64,000 nucleotides of DNA, taken from Asterias rubens. Its lineage: Eukaryota > Echinodermata > Asteroidea > Forcipulatida > Asteriidae. The translations under genes and the position numbers were made by a program. Location: positions 7,977,407 through 8,041,406 of the forward strand of contig NC_047082.1 of assembly GCF_902459465.1 (NCBI RefSeq), in the 5' to 3' direction. Below, in pieces: positions 1 through 10,255 of the stretch. Position 1 is the stretch's first letter; every line of letters starts with the position of its first letter. Under the pieces are notes generated by a model. The model saw nothing but the letters and a program-made list of their open reading frames with translations, was not told the DNA's origin and ran no database searches.

Positions 1-328
1 TGACTGAGCATCTTTTTGAGATGGCTCACGAGATTGCTCTTGATCTTGCTTCTTTGAACATCCAACGTGGTCGAGATCACGCCCTCCCTGGCTATAACGA
101 TTGGCGGGTCCTCTGTAATATGTCAGCGGTGCAGACGTTTGACGAGTTACAAGACGAGATTTCCAACGATGAAGTGAGGAATAAGCTAGAGAATCTTTAT
201 CATCATCCTGGCAATGTGGATCTGTTTGTGGCTGGCATGGCCGAGGACCCCATTGAAGGTGGTCTTCTTGGACCGACGTTCACTTGTATCTTGGCCAAAC
301 AAATGAGACGTCTCCGAGCAGGAGACAG
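1..328 (+). CDS. PXDN: Peroxidasin exon with the haem-peroxidase NIQRGRDH motif
   Basis: Reads [19 protein letters not shown] and then [16 protein letters not shown]. This is the helix that in animal haem peroxidases carries conserved Asn and Arg residues next to the haem. It ends GDR with donor gtaagt at 329 (phase 2), completed by the A at 770. The left end is cut by the window, so the true exon start is unknown. Confidence 0.85.
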
Positions 329-3300
329 GTAAGTGAACACAAGCGCCACCATGTTTTTTTTTTCTTTTCTCAAACATCATTTTACAAAGATTAGAGAGTA
401 AACCTAGTAATTTTCTCCTATTCAAAGCAATTTAACCATAGAGGCGCTATCAGCTGGGCGCTATAATGGGTGCGTTCGATTAGCTTCCCTGGGTCTACCC
501 CGCGGTGCTCACTCGGGTGAGCCCCTGACAAGAGCTGAACGAACAACAATCACTCACCGCTCTCGTATTGAGGTCATGCACCTAGGGCCAGCCCCAAGTG
601 ACCCACTCCACAAGCAGGGCACTGGGGGCTGACCCAGGTGAGCCCCTGGAATGACGTGAAAGCTTTTCGAACGCACCTGCTATTCGGGCAGACCGGAGTC
701 GACCCAGGGAAGCTAAATGAACGCACCCTTAAATACCAAATTTTATTTATATTTATTATTCATCGTCAGATTTTGGTACGAGAACCCAGGAACGTTTGAA
801 CCGGACCAGTTAACACAGATTAAACAATTCACCTTAGCAAGGGTCATCTGCGACAACAGCGACATCAAGCGTATTCCTGAAGAGATCTTTCATAAGAGTG
901 ATTTCCCTAGTGGCTTCAGACATTGTAAAGATTTGCCCTCAATTGACCTGAGAATGTGGGCCGAGTGCCCACAAGGTACGTACAGTTATTGATCTTTAGC
1001 AACTGGTCTATTTCATTATGTTGGTATTTATTATTATATACTTTTTTTTAATTTTGTATATTTTTTAGCAATCTCCATAATAAATGAGATTTGAATGATT
1101 TCTTCCAATGGGCTGTGTATTAACTGTGCCTGCAGGAAGTCCAGAATCTTTGGCTCTTTTTCAACTGTCACAGGCTATAGGTCTATATGGCATACGCTTG
1201 TCTGTTTGCTCAACCTGCTTTGTTAAGGAAAGGTTACTTATGCTTAGCAGATTGTGAGAACAATGCTAAGCTTGAGATCAAGGACTGTGAACTTTTGAGT
1301 ATTTTTTTGTTTGTTTTTCCCTTTGAATTCCTTGTGATATTTATTGACAGACAAAGAGGGAAACTGGTTTCCTGTATGTAGATCCTTTTGGGCCTATTTT
1401 AAGCCGCTGATGTATGAGAAGCTTGTCTGAGACTGGATGCTCATTTATGACTTTAGTCATGATTGATTCAAACCTTTTACTTTCATAAAGCGTGAACAAT
1501 CGCCTAAACTCGCGACACAAGTGTAAACAAAAATTGTTGTTTGTGTAAGTTATTATTGTGACTTATAGTAGTAAAAAAGTACAAAAAGATGTGTTGTTAC
1601 CAGCTTTTGGCATAGATGAAAGATTACAAAGGAAAACAATTTTCAAGAAGACTCGAGTGCTGTTAAAATATACAGGAATAAAGAACTGAACGATTCCAAA
1701 AAACATAGGTATACATTGCCATTAAGCAAGATCGACACACCTAACGGAAAAAAAAAATTGAACAAATTATGAGTAATGAGATGGGGAATATTGCTGATAA
1801 CAATTTAGAGGATAAGTCGGCCGTGCCTTCCCATCAGTGAAAACACCTTTAAAGTCCTAACTTATAATTAAAGATCAACCATTCCTTGTCGTAAGGATCT
1901 AAATTGTTTTTACATTTTCAACGCTTTATGTGTCGGTATTCCCGCTTTATATTCCATGCAAGCACAAATACAGTAACCTTGGATACAGAAATAGTGAAAC
2001 CATTAACGTTGTTAATGAGCTTGTTTGCGCTATATATCAATCATCCTTCATTTGACCTGTGTGTTTTCTCAATGAATGTCCTTTACTCCTTAATGAAACG
2101 TTTCCTCCTCTGCTGCTCCTGTCAGATGTAGGGTTTTACTTTACTTCCTTCCAAATAAGAGCCCCGCCCTTACCACTTAAAACAAATTATCATTTTACCA
2201 ATGGTGCATTCCATACAGCGTTCTGGTTTGAGCTCCAGCTCTGGCTTGACCTTCGGCTTCGGCTCTGTCATCAGTTTCAGAGCAGTGTACATTTTGTACA
2301 TTGTTTTCTAACATTAAACAAAGTCCAGAGACGGACACAGAGCCTTACCCAGGGCTTGGAATAAAACCTAAATTTAGTTAAGATTCTAAAGCTTTCCTTG
2401 AGAAGTTTTTATTTAGTAAGTAAAAAATCCTAGCTTGAACAGTTTTCATAATGATGAGGTGCCTGCAATTTGTACACAGGTACAACTCTAGCTGGTGCCA
2501 ATCGTCGTAGTGCAAGATTGGACGGTGATTATCTTAAATGTTTGCTAGAAATCTTGTGCATTGCTGATTAGATTGAAACATTGCATGGTGGAAGGTGTTG
2601 ATTAAAAATAGGCCGGCCAGTAACATGGTGTGAGAACAGTAGTCACGTGAAGGGAACATTTCAACTTTCAATCCTGGCCATAATGTTTTGGCCATGTGAC
2701 AATCATGTGACAGTCATGTGACAATCATGTGACAATCATGTGACAATCATGTGACAATAAACACACCCTCCCTGTTCCCCCGCTCAATGTTGTAAACCCA
2801 AAGCTGGATTGCAGACAGCGCAATGAGAGCCAACATTAAACGGGGGCCACGGGACGGGGCCCAATGAGATAGGGCCAGGATTGTAGGTAAAACACATCAG
2901 TATGACTTCAATCAGGTTCACTGTTAACTTTCAAACTTCTGTTGCTTTTTAACTTATTGATTAAGTTTTTGAAAAGTAGACATTTTCGAAGAAAGTTAAC
3001 AGTGATTGATTCCTGTGTTGTATTGTTCCTTTTATTTGAAAACATTTTAAAGTCGTTTTTAGAGGGAAAGTTAACAAATAGCAGCCCCTTTTTCAAGGTA
3101 TCATTTTGCAGCTTATTTTTTGTTTAAGGGTGATGTGAAACGCAACTTCGCCAAGCGAAAAAAAAAACCACTCAAAAGCAAGTTTTTCAGCATAACACAT
3201 CCAATAAACCTAACATGTCATGTTACTATGTTTGATAAGAAAGGCTTGATGGATTTTGGGTGATTTATACTAATATCCTATAGGAAATCTTGACCTTTAT

Positions 3301-6300
3301 TTCTAACTTGAATCTTTGTAACCAAGCAAAACCACTCGCAGCTTTAAATAATGGCAGACATAGCTTGCGTCATCAACCTGTATCGTAGCAAAATAATCCA
3401 ATGGTAATAAGCAGAAACTATGGATTCTTTATTCAGGCACTGTCTGTTTCTTTGTTCAGCTAACATTTCCAGTGTGTTGTTCTCAAACTGAAAGTGCCAG
3501 CCGCCGATTTCACAAAGAGTTAGGACTCATCTTACCTCGAGTTAGGACGAGTTACTCGTCCTAACTTAGGATTAATCTTAAGGTCTGCATGCTGCAGTGC
3601 AGGGTTGGGACTCGTCCTAAGTCTTAAGATTAGTTTTAAGATTGTGAAATCAACGGCAGGTTATTAAGTAAACTTCATGGCAAATGCAAGGCTTTGGGTT
3701 GTCTTGTCTTTTCTATCATTATACTGCTCTGTTTTACAAGAGGGCTCACTTTCAATTGGCTGCTAATAGTTTACTAAATAAAACAACAAAACAAAAATGT
3801 CCATTGTTTTTCTTCCCCTTAGATGACAATGAGACTTTAGAATAATTAGCTGTTGCACACTGCTTACCCACCAAAAGGACCTATGGTATAAATGCAAGAA
3901 TTGGTTAATGGCCTACAGAGTCTTTAAAGGCTGTAACCTGTCCTTTAATATGACAATGTGTGAAAAATGCTGTTTTAGGCTTTTGACCATTTTTGACAAA
4001 TTCTGTTTTAGGCTTTTGACAATTTTTGACAAATGCAGTTTTAGGCTTTTGCAAGTTCACTTGGAAGTTGATTCCCGAAACTGAATTCTAGTTAAACAAG
4101 ATTAGATTTGTTTGCCATTCATTAATGTTGGGAGGTAAAGGGGCGTCCATGGAACTCTCAATCTACAGGAAGTTTGTGGTCTTATTCCGTGACTGTGGCT
4201 AGACGCTTCGGAAACACCATAATGACAAATAAAAAGGTGTACCTCCCTTTCTTACAGCTGTCTGTGGGATATTTGTGTCAAGGTTGTTATGTCATGGATT
4301 AAGGGAAAAGTGTCCAATTGGTTTTGTTGTCAAGAACTGTAGTTAATAAGCAGGACAGTCCTTTTCGGAACTGAGAAGTCTCCCGAATTAAAAAAAATCT
4401 ACTCAGCGGTAGTAGAATATAGAGCAAGATAAGCTCTCAAACGAACATGATCTACCTGGCGAGTAGATACACACATGGCCTCAAAGAACAGCCATACAGA
4501 CAGAACATTCCTCATTTCTTTAGATTGTGTGACCACCATCTTCTCAATTTGCACGAATTTGGGGGAAGTCTCGGTTTAGTAACGTTGATTTCAGTCAGAG
4601 GGAAAAACAATACGGTGTTGTCTCATGACTAATAAATATGTCTATTGGATTTCCACTTCAAATGGTTGTACACCTGGCTGGCTTGGATTTAATTAGTTCT
4701 TCGTAATCCTGTTAGCTCGATGTTTTTCGTCATTATGTTTTAGAGGTTTTGATTGAAGATGTGGTGACAACTGTCTCTGCTGTAACCACGTACAGGACGT
4801 CCTGTCTGAACGTAAAAACCACTCTACTCTATTTTAGAACTTGTTATTGTTTACATGTCTTGTTTTTGTCAGCTGTTGATTTCTGTATCAAATGGAAATG
4901 TTGATTTGAAGTGATCCAAATTAATTGCGTGGGCTTTTTGTGGTGATGGTGTTGAGCTTGAAAGTTTGAGTTTTGCCTTTTCTTCTTACTGCCTTATGTG
5001 GTCTTGATATTACTTTTTGCCTGAAATGTGAGGGAATATCAAAATTAATTGCATTGGTTTTTGGGTAACGGTGTTGAGCCTAAATATCCTTTTTTCCCCT
5101 TCTTCTCCTTTCTGTCTTGTGTGGTTTTGAAGTTGCTATATTAAGTCTATGGAACTTGAGGGAGCTTAGAAGCAGTATGACGTATGGTGCAAGTTTGCTG
5201 TGTGTGCTTTCTTACTTTAAGCAATAAATTTGAATATTTGGTCGGTGTTTGCATTTCCTCTAATATTAAATGACTTTCTAGAAATTATAGGATTTCAAAC
5301 TTCTGCATAATGGGAGTAAAATTGGGTGAGGTTTCAAAATGAAAATTGCCATTTAAAAGATGAAATTTCAGGTTGTAGTAATTTTTTTTGAAATGTTGTC
5401 TTAGAATAGGAAGTGGTGTTAGGCACTCAACGTTGCCATCTTGTGTGATCTAACAATCTTATGAGTGACAAACACAACGTCTGCCAAACTCTTTCATCTT
5501 GTGTTTAGCTGAAAGCTAAGGTCTATCATCGCTATCTTTTCAGCCAATATTACGGATATGATGTCCACTTTGATATGACCTCTGGTGTAGTAATACTTGT
5601 CCCTCGGGGGGGGGGGGGAGGGTATTTTATGATTCAGCCCGTCTTAAAGGAAGGGTATAACTTTGGTAATTACTCCTAAAATCAATGACCGTGAAAACTT
5701 ATTTGCTAAAAAGTGCTGCACCTTTTGATAAATGAATGTGGTTTTATAGAGAGGGATTTCAAACTAATTTTAATCTGAGAAACGTTTCTGCTTGAAACAC
5801 ATTCTCAAATTGTGTATTCAAATTCTGGATTATTCTTCCTGAATGGAGCAATGTAGAGTTGATAATATAAAACATTGTGAGAAATTGTTCCCTATGAAGT
5901 CACGTAGTTTTTGAGAAAGAGGTAATTTCTCACTCAAATTAAAAAAGACTTTTGCTGAAGCTTTTTCTGAGGCATCTGAGAAAGCATACAACTTCTTGTG
6001 ACAAGGGTGTTTTTTTCTTCCATTATTATCTCGCAACTTCAACAACCAATTGAGTTCAAATTTGCACAGCTTTGTTATTTTGTGCATAATGTTGAGATAC
6101 ATCAAGTGAGAAGAATGGTCTTTGACAATTACCAAAGCTTTTCTTTGCCTCTAAGAGGGTCATTCAATGGGTTTGACTTCCCAAGACTGCCCTAGACTTC
6201 CCAAGACTGGCCCTAGACTTCCCAAGACTGCCCTAGACTTCCCAAGACTGCCCCTGGCAATTACTCATAAGACATAGACAGCAAGCTGTCATGTTCATAC

Positions 6301-7859
6301 ACCCAAATATCCTGTAGTGATTATGACATGTTTCTATTGACCAGAGGTCTAATTTCATCAAACTTGTAAACGCTCAAAATTGAAGCACAGGCAGAAAAGC
6401 TTTGTTAATTTATAGACCCCTATAAATTATCTAAACAAACCGAGTTGCTACAAGCACTGAATGTGCCTATGAGTGAGAAATGTAATACAAGCTGAATAGT
6501 AGTTTAATCGTAACCCAAAACTGACATCCTCTTAAAATAGTCAAACAACTGTCTTCTTGTTCTTGAAATTCTCAAATCTTCCAGGGGTAACTGTCTCGTG
6601 TTTGTCTCTAATCTCAACTCTTGAATCTATGACTTTTTGGTTGCTAGGTGCAGATAAATCCATTGTTTCGGCAGTTTGCACATGCTCAGAACTACGTAAA
6701 CAATGGAAATTTACCTGGTTAATCTGCTGCCACCTAGCGTTCTTAAGTCTTCCATGGGGCTGTTGATAACGAGGTGGCTTCATTTAATCTCAATGAGGGC
6801 GCTGTTCATACCAGGGGCCAGCCTTATTTGCAATTATTTTCTTTTTAATTGACAAATAAATTAATTAATTGTCCAACCTGAAATCAAATAAATCCATTTA
6901 TCTTCTGACCATCCTTACACAGATCTGGTGGTATCAAGTTTGACAGTAGGAAGCGTCTCAAGGTCGCGGCGTTCAGTGGACAGCTTTGCAGCACCTTCAC
7001 AGTGGACCAACAGCACAAAATCTGGGCAGTCACAGCATAAGAAACCCCTGCACACTAGACCCCCTTTAAGAGAGGAAGAAACAGCAGCGACTGTCTTGGA
7101 GGAATTGGACCTTGATAGCCGAACGACTTATTTGGAGTCCATTGTAGAGGAACTTGGCGAGACTATGACCAGAATGCAATCAACTATCAGGAACCTCTCT
7201 AAGCAGGTTGGTTTTATGATGAAGGGCCCAGGCCCTCTGATGCCCTGGTCTTGGGCTCGGTGCCCCTTCAAAACTTTCCCTGGAAGTGCCCTTTGAAATG
7301 AAAATGCCCTTGCCCTGTCAAAGATTAAATTTCATGCCTTCTGTTTTGATCTCGGCCTCTCTCTGCTTTATTTTTCATCCGCGTTAAATAGTTCATTCTT
7401 CAAACCACTAGACTCTGAAAACCCATTGTATGGCGACACAATACTAGGACTCTAAAACGGGCAAATTTTTCTATATATACCCAAACCAAATAGTGCACTC
7501 CTATAGTTGGGCGTGGTTCGCACTAGCCCCATTTGTAAATATCTTTTGACTAGTGTTGCTTCTGAAAAGGACCTGTGGTTTACAATTATTTTGTTGTCAA
7601 CCACCGATTCTTTTCAGAACCAATATTACTTCTTTATAGAACCAATATTACTCAAAATAGATTTACACTTGGTGCTACTGCAAACCTCACCCTGCAAAGT
7701 TTCAAATCCTACTCCTATACTGTCCATCATATAATAACAAAACTAATACAAAAAGAGAAAATTCACTGGTTTTTATTTTTCTTTGGTTTTCTCTCTTCCT
7801 TTTTTCAGGTGAAATCTCTGCGAAGGGAACGGAAAAAGAAAGCCCTTCCTCAAGATTGA
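1..7859 (+). CDS. PXDN: Peroxidasin-like animal haem peroxidase, C-terminal part (gene begins upstream)
   Basis: Four exons join in phase: 1-328 (open at the left edge; first full codon at 3), 770-975, 6923-7206 and 7809-7859 with stop TGA at 7857-7859. Seen: the haem-peroxidase motif [18 protein letters not shown], a [14 protein letters not shown] segment, then FWYENPGTF and the C-terminal peroxidase end RMWAECPQ. After the catalytic domain come a dibasic site RSRR (6961-6972), a Ser/Thr/Gln-rich linker, a predicted coiled coil (around [18 protein letters not shown]) and a basic tail ending KKKALPQD. Known of the family: peroxidasin is secreted into basement membranes and makes hypobromous acid that forms sulfilimine crosslinks in collagen IV. 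The LRR and Ig domains that would separate peroxidasin from other haem peroxidases lie outside the window, so the name rests on the peroxidase domain and coiled coil. No C-terminal VWC domain, as in vertebrate PXDN, is visible. Confidence 0.82.
468..729. mobile_element. MITE-like element, family R4 (GGGTGCGTTCG ends), copy 1
   Basis: Begins GGGTGCGTTCGATTAGCTTC and ends with its inverted complement (gaagctaaatgaacgcaccc), ~260 bp, GC-rich against its surroundings, with no coding capacity. It lies in the peroxidasin intron 329-769. A second full copy is at 58194-58433 and a degraded one near 27057-27184. Confidence 0.8.
770..975 (+). CDS. PXDN: Peroxidasin exon, end of the catalytic domain
   Basis: The acceptor cgtcag precedes 770 and the donor gtacgt follows 975. 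Encodes [14 protein letters not shown], a helix with ARVICDNSD, and the domain end with two cysteines ([20 protein letters not shown]). FWYENP and ARVICDN are typical of the C-terminal third of animal haem peroxidases. Confidence 0.85.
2693..2758. repeat. 11 bp minisatellite
   Basis: About six near-identical copies of CATGTGACAAT in a row; CATGTG is an E-box core, so the array forms an E-box cluster. No function can be inferred. Confidence 0.85.
3505..3654. mobile_element. MITE-like element, family R3 (GATTTCACAAAGAGTTAGGA), copy 1
   Basis: Starts gatttcacaaagagttagga and ends with the complementary cttaagattgtgaaatc. The interior has short inverted GTTAGGACGAGT / ACTCGTCCTAAC arms. No coding capacity. 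Relatives are at 9191-9448, 9452-9600 and 18205-18350. Confidence 0.7.
5645..6137 (+). mobile_element. Diverged R1 element
   Basis: Shares with the R1 consensus (see 47216-47604) the blocks GGTAATTACTC, TATAAAACATTGTGAGAAA, GTAGTTTTTGAGAAAGA, ATTATTATCTCGCAACTTC and GACAATTACCAA, in the same order. It is diverged and the right terminal repeat has decayed. Confidence 0.6.
6174..6256. repeat. 20-21 bp minisatellite
   Basis: Four copies of GACTTCCCAAGACTGCCCTA in tandem, one with an extra G. Confidence 0.85.
6923..7206 (+). CDS. PXDN: Peroxidasin linker, convertase-type site and coiled coil exon
   Basis: Enters in phase 1 (G of 975 plus AT gives Asp) and ends on a codon boundary at CAG with donor gttggt. 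RSRR followed by S (cleavage would fall after codon 6970-6972) matches the proprotein-convertase consensus R-X-K/R-R. Downstream is a heptad-like stretch rich in Leu, Ile and Glu. Repeat-derived sequence (the GGGCA/TGCCC-type element) begins only a few bases past the donor. Confidence 0.75.
7213..7345. repeat. GGGCA/TGCCC-type dispersed repeat (R9)
   Basis: Contains GGCCCTCTGATGCCCTGG, TGCCCCTTCAAAACTTTCCC and AAATGAAAATGCCCTTGCCC. The same blocks recur at 36315-36487, at 44217-44330 in reverse, and around 46530-46700. Non-coding. It starts a few bases after the peroxidasin exon donor. Confidence 0.6.
7809..7859 (+). CDS. PXDN: Peroxidasin last coding exon, basic tail
   Basis: A pyrimidine-rich acceptor (tttttttcag) precedes 7809. 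Encodes [16 protein letters not shown] and then TGA, continuing the coiled coil in phase 0. The short basic end replaces the VWC domain expected from vertebrate peroxidasin. A longer alternative 3' end would need other exons further right, and I found none with a VWC cysteine pattern before the satellite. Confidence 0.7.
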   Translation: MKSLRRERKKKALPQD

Positions 7860-8054
7860 TGACAGAGAGAGTCAAATGCAGGTCATTTCATCAAAGTATC
7901 CTTCTTTTTCTGTCAACTTTTAGGGTTCTTTTCCTTCAAGAAACTTATAAGAAAAACAATGTCTTATGTCATCTGCGGGTTTTATTGTGGTGTATTTTTG
8001 TAAAAAAAAAAACTTTTAAAAATAACAGGAATTTATATTGTATTTTCTTTATGA

Positions 8055-8060
8055 ATTAAA
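8055..8060 (+). terminator. Possible polyadenylation signal for peroxidasin
   Basis: ATTAAA 196 bases after the stop codon, running directly into a genomic A tract. It is the first recognisable signal in the 3' region. The A tract could instead be an old retroposed tail, so this is weak. Confidence 0.35.
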
Positions 8061-8426
8061 AAAAAAAAACGAGGGTTCTAAAATCGTACATCAATGAGCA
8101 GAAAGATTGACTTAACTGTAAATTGTACTTATTGCATTATGGTCTGAAATGTACTTGATTTACCATCTAATCATACTTAGTGTGTGTCATCTTCCTGCTT
8201 AGTGGGAAACCCTGCTAAGCTGGTATGGATTTTTCTGCTTATCATCGGTGTATAGTCGGGAGCCCTGGTAATTGACTGCTGGGTGGTGCTATAATACATA
8301 TATATTGTATTCTCTTTGAGTGTAAAGGAGACAGGAATAAGACCTGCTTATTTACCTGCCATTGGGGTCATACCTTTTCAATCTTTCTGTATGTCAACTT
8401 AGAGTAGGAATGATGGGGGTGAGCAG

Positions 8427-8882
8427 TGCAGGGCCTAACTTCATGGCTCTGCTTACCGCCAAATTCTGCTCTTACGGTCACCATTCTCTGCTTACTGTGC
8501 AAGTGCTGAATATCTGCACTAGATATGTCACCGAAGAATGCCTAGTAACGTGTAGTACGCTATGTGCGCAAGCAAAGATTCCCCGCTAACCATGGCCCAT
8601 GCTTAGCATAAAAATTTGCTTAGCATGAAATTTCTTCCCTGATAAAAAACAGGATTACCAACCAAATTTCCACATGATTTTCAGGATAAGCAAACAACAG
8701 CCGAGTACCAGTAACAAGCAGTATGCAACAAATGGAAATTTGGTTGGTGTCCTGGTAATCAAGGAAGATATTTCTTGCTAAGCAAATTTTTGTGCTTAGC
8801 AGCTCTATGAAATTTGGCCCCGTTCTCTGATTCTGTCAGCACCGACTCCTAGCTTGCAGTAGAGCCATGAAATGGGACCCTG
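8427..8882. mobile_element. R2b element interrupted by an R2 element
   Basis: The outer part starts ttcatggctctgcttaccgc and ends gcagtagagccatgaaatggg, matching the termini of the uninterrupted R2b copy at 34754-35005. The inner part, about 8595-8822, is a separate R2 element with a TTGCTTAGCATGAAATTTC block and a right end AGCTCTATGAAATTTGGCCC. Both are inverted-repeat, non-coding elements. Confidence 0.65.
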
Positions 8883-9190
8883 ATTGCAAATTATATCTTC
8901 TAAATTATTTAAGTAAGTTTATCTTATTACACTGTCTGTGATTAGATGATCATTTTTATCCTGTAATTAGTGACTAAGGGAAGGGTTCTTTATTACTCTG
9001 GGGAGGGGGGGGGGGGGCGGGTGTTTCCTTGCCGTGATCTGGTGAAGAACTAATGGAAAGCTTTTTTTATGAAACGGTGAGGCAATGCGACTAAGTTTCA
9101 CCAGATATAAGGCTGCATACATTTACCATCAGTATTTTCCTCCATTCGTTATCTAAAATACCTAAACATGAGTGAACTGAACACATAAGG

Positions 9191-9448
9191 GCATGATTTC
9201 ACAAAGCGCTAGGACTTTATTAAGTTTTGTATCAATTGTAATTCCTTAGCGATGTGTGATGTCACAAAGCAAATCACTATGGCAGCGCATCTGAAGATAA
9301 ATCTCAGGTTGCCAGCTACGGCTACGGCTACGGCTAAGGGTTGTTGCTAAGGATGTTCTATACTTCAAGGGATGGTGATGCAGAGACATAGCCAAAGCTG
9401 TAGCCGCCAATTCAGATACAGCCTTGGTGTTTTGTGAAATCATGCCCT
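9191..9448. mobile_element. R3-related element with CGGCTA repeat
   Basis: Ends are GGGCATGATTTCACAAAGC and the complementary TTTTGTGAAATCATGCCCT. The interior has GCTACGGCTACGGCTACGGC and, near the other end, GCTGTAGCCGCC. Short unrelated frames on both strands are not coding. Confidence 0.7.
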
Positions 9449-9451
9449 GAG

Positions 9452-9600
9452 GTTGATTTCACAAAGAGTTAGGACTAGTCCTGACTTAGGACTAGTCCAA
9501 AGAGATATCAAAAACGTACAGCTAGTCCTAAGTTAGGACGAGTAACTCGTAGGACGAGTAACTCGTCCTAACTCGAGATAAGACTAGTCCTAACTCTTTG
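9452..9600. mobile_element. MITE-like element, family R3, copy 2
   Basis: Starts GATTTCACAAAGAGTTAGGA and ends with the complementary TCCTAACTCTTTG. An interior tandem ACGAGTAACTCGTAGGACGA is self-complementary. It sits three bases after the previous R3-related element. Confidence 0.7.
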
Positions 9601-10137
9601 GTTTTCTCCCATTCAAATCAATGTAACTAAAATAGTCTGGTTTCTTTTTGTACACTTAAAATTATCATTCATTACTGTTATTGGATACAGGGATTATGGC
9701 TAAGATGGTGACAGCATGGTAGTGGTCAATTCTACTACACAAGTCAAAAGCAATATACTCCTTGCTTTGGCTGGTAATCTTAATAGTAAGTTTTTTTTCT
9801 TGAAATGAATATTTACCCAACAAATGATATTCCAGCTCTAAAGTGGTTGGAAGTACTAGGGTGGATATTAAAACAGTGGTGCTATTAAAGGAATAAGCAG
9901 TTTTAGGTGAAATTTTATTTAATTTCTTTCTTGTAATTGTTGAGGCTTTTAATTAGTAAGTAATTAATGTGGGTATGATTAGTTCCATAGTTGTTGATTT
10001 TAGAATATTCTGTAGTATTTTTTATCACATAGTTATATAAAATCCAAACTATTTAATGCTGTTGATAATCTGTTTATTTGAAAGACAGGCCTTACAGTTC
10101 TACGGCAATTACATGTTGAGTTGGATCTGACTGACTT

Positions 10138-10255
10138 GACAAAATAGGGAGACTGCCAGCATTGGGGCTAGATGGCTCAGTTGGTAGAGCGCTGGCATGT
10201 GTATCCGGTGATTGCTAACCAATCTTTCTTTGTTAAACCAAAATTATTTATAGTC
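10138..10255 (+). mobile_element. tRNA-derived SINE fragment (S3)
   Basis: Contains the box A-like TGGCTCAGTTGGTAGAGCGC preceded by a GGGAGACTGCCAGCAT leader and followed by TTTCTTTGTTAAACCAAA. The same leader and tail flank SINEs at 47975-48095 and 60930-61030. The box B part is missing here, so it is not a tRNA gene. Confidence 0.6.

Larger units (their letters stand above)
976..6922 (+). other. Large peroxidasin intron, repeat-bearing
   Basis: No exon-like reading frame with convincing splice sites or homology was seen. The intron holds an 11 bp minisatellite (2693-2758), an R3 element (3505-3654), a three-copy ~37 bp repeat around 3970-4050 (units containing TTTTAGGCTTTTGAC), a diverged ~124 bp duplication (about 4920-5160), an R1-like element (5645-6137) and a 20 bp minisatellite (6174-6256). 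The remainder is AT-rich unique sequence with nothing recognisable. Confidence 0.6.

Noticed and set aside
5605..5618. Poly-G tracts (also near 9001-9020 and 20498-20518) as G-quadruplex elements
   Set aside because: Single uninterrupted G runs at repeat or unique junctions; no evidence beyond simple sequence, and length may be a sequencing artefact.
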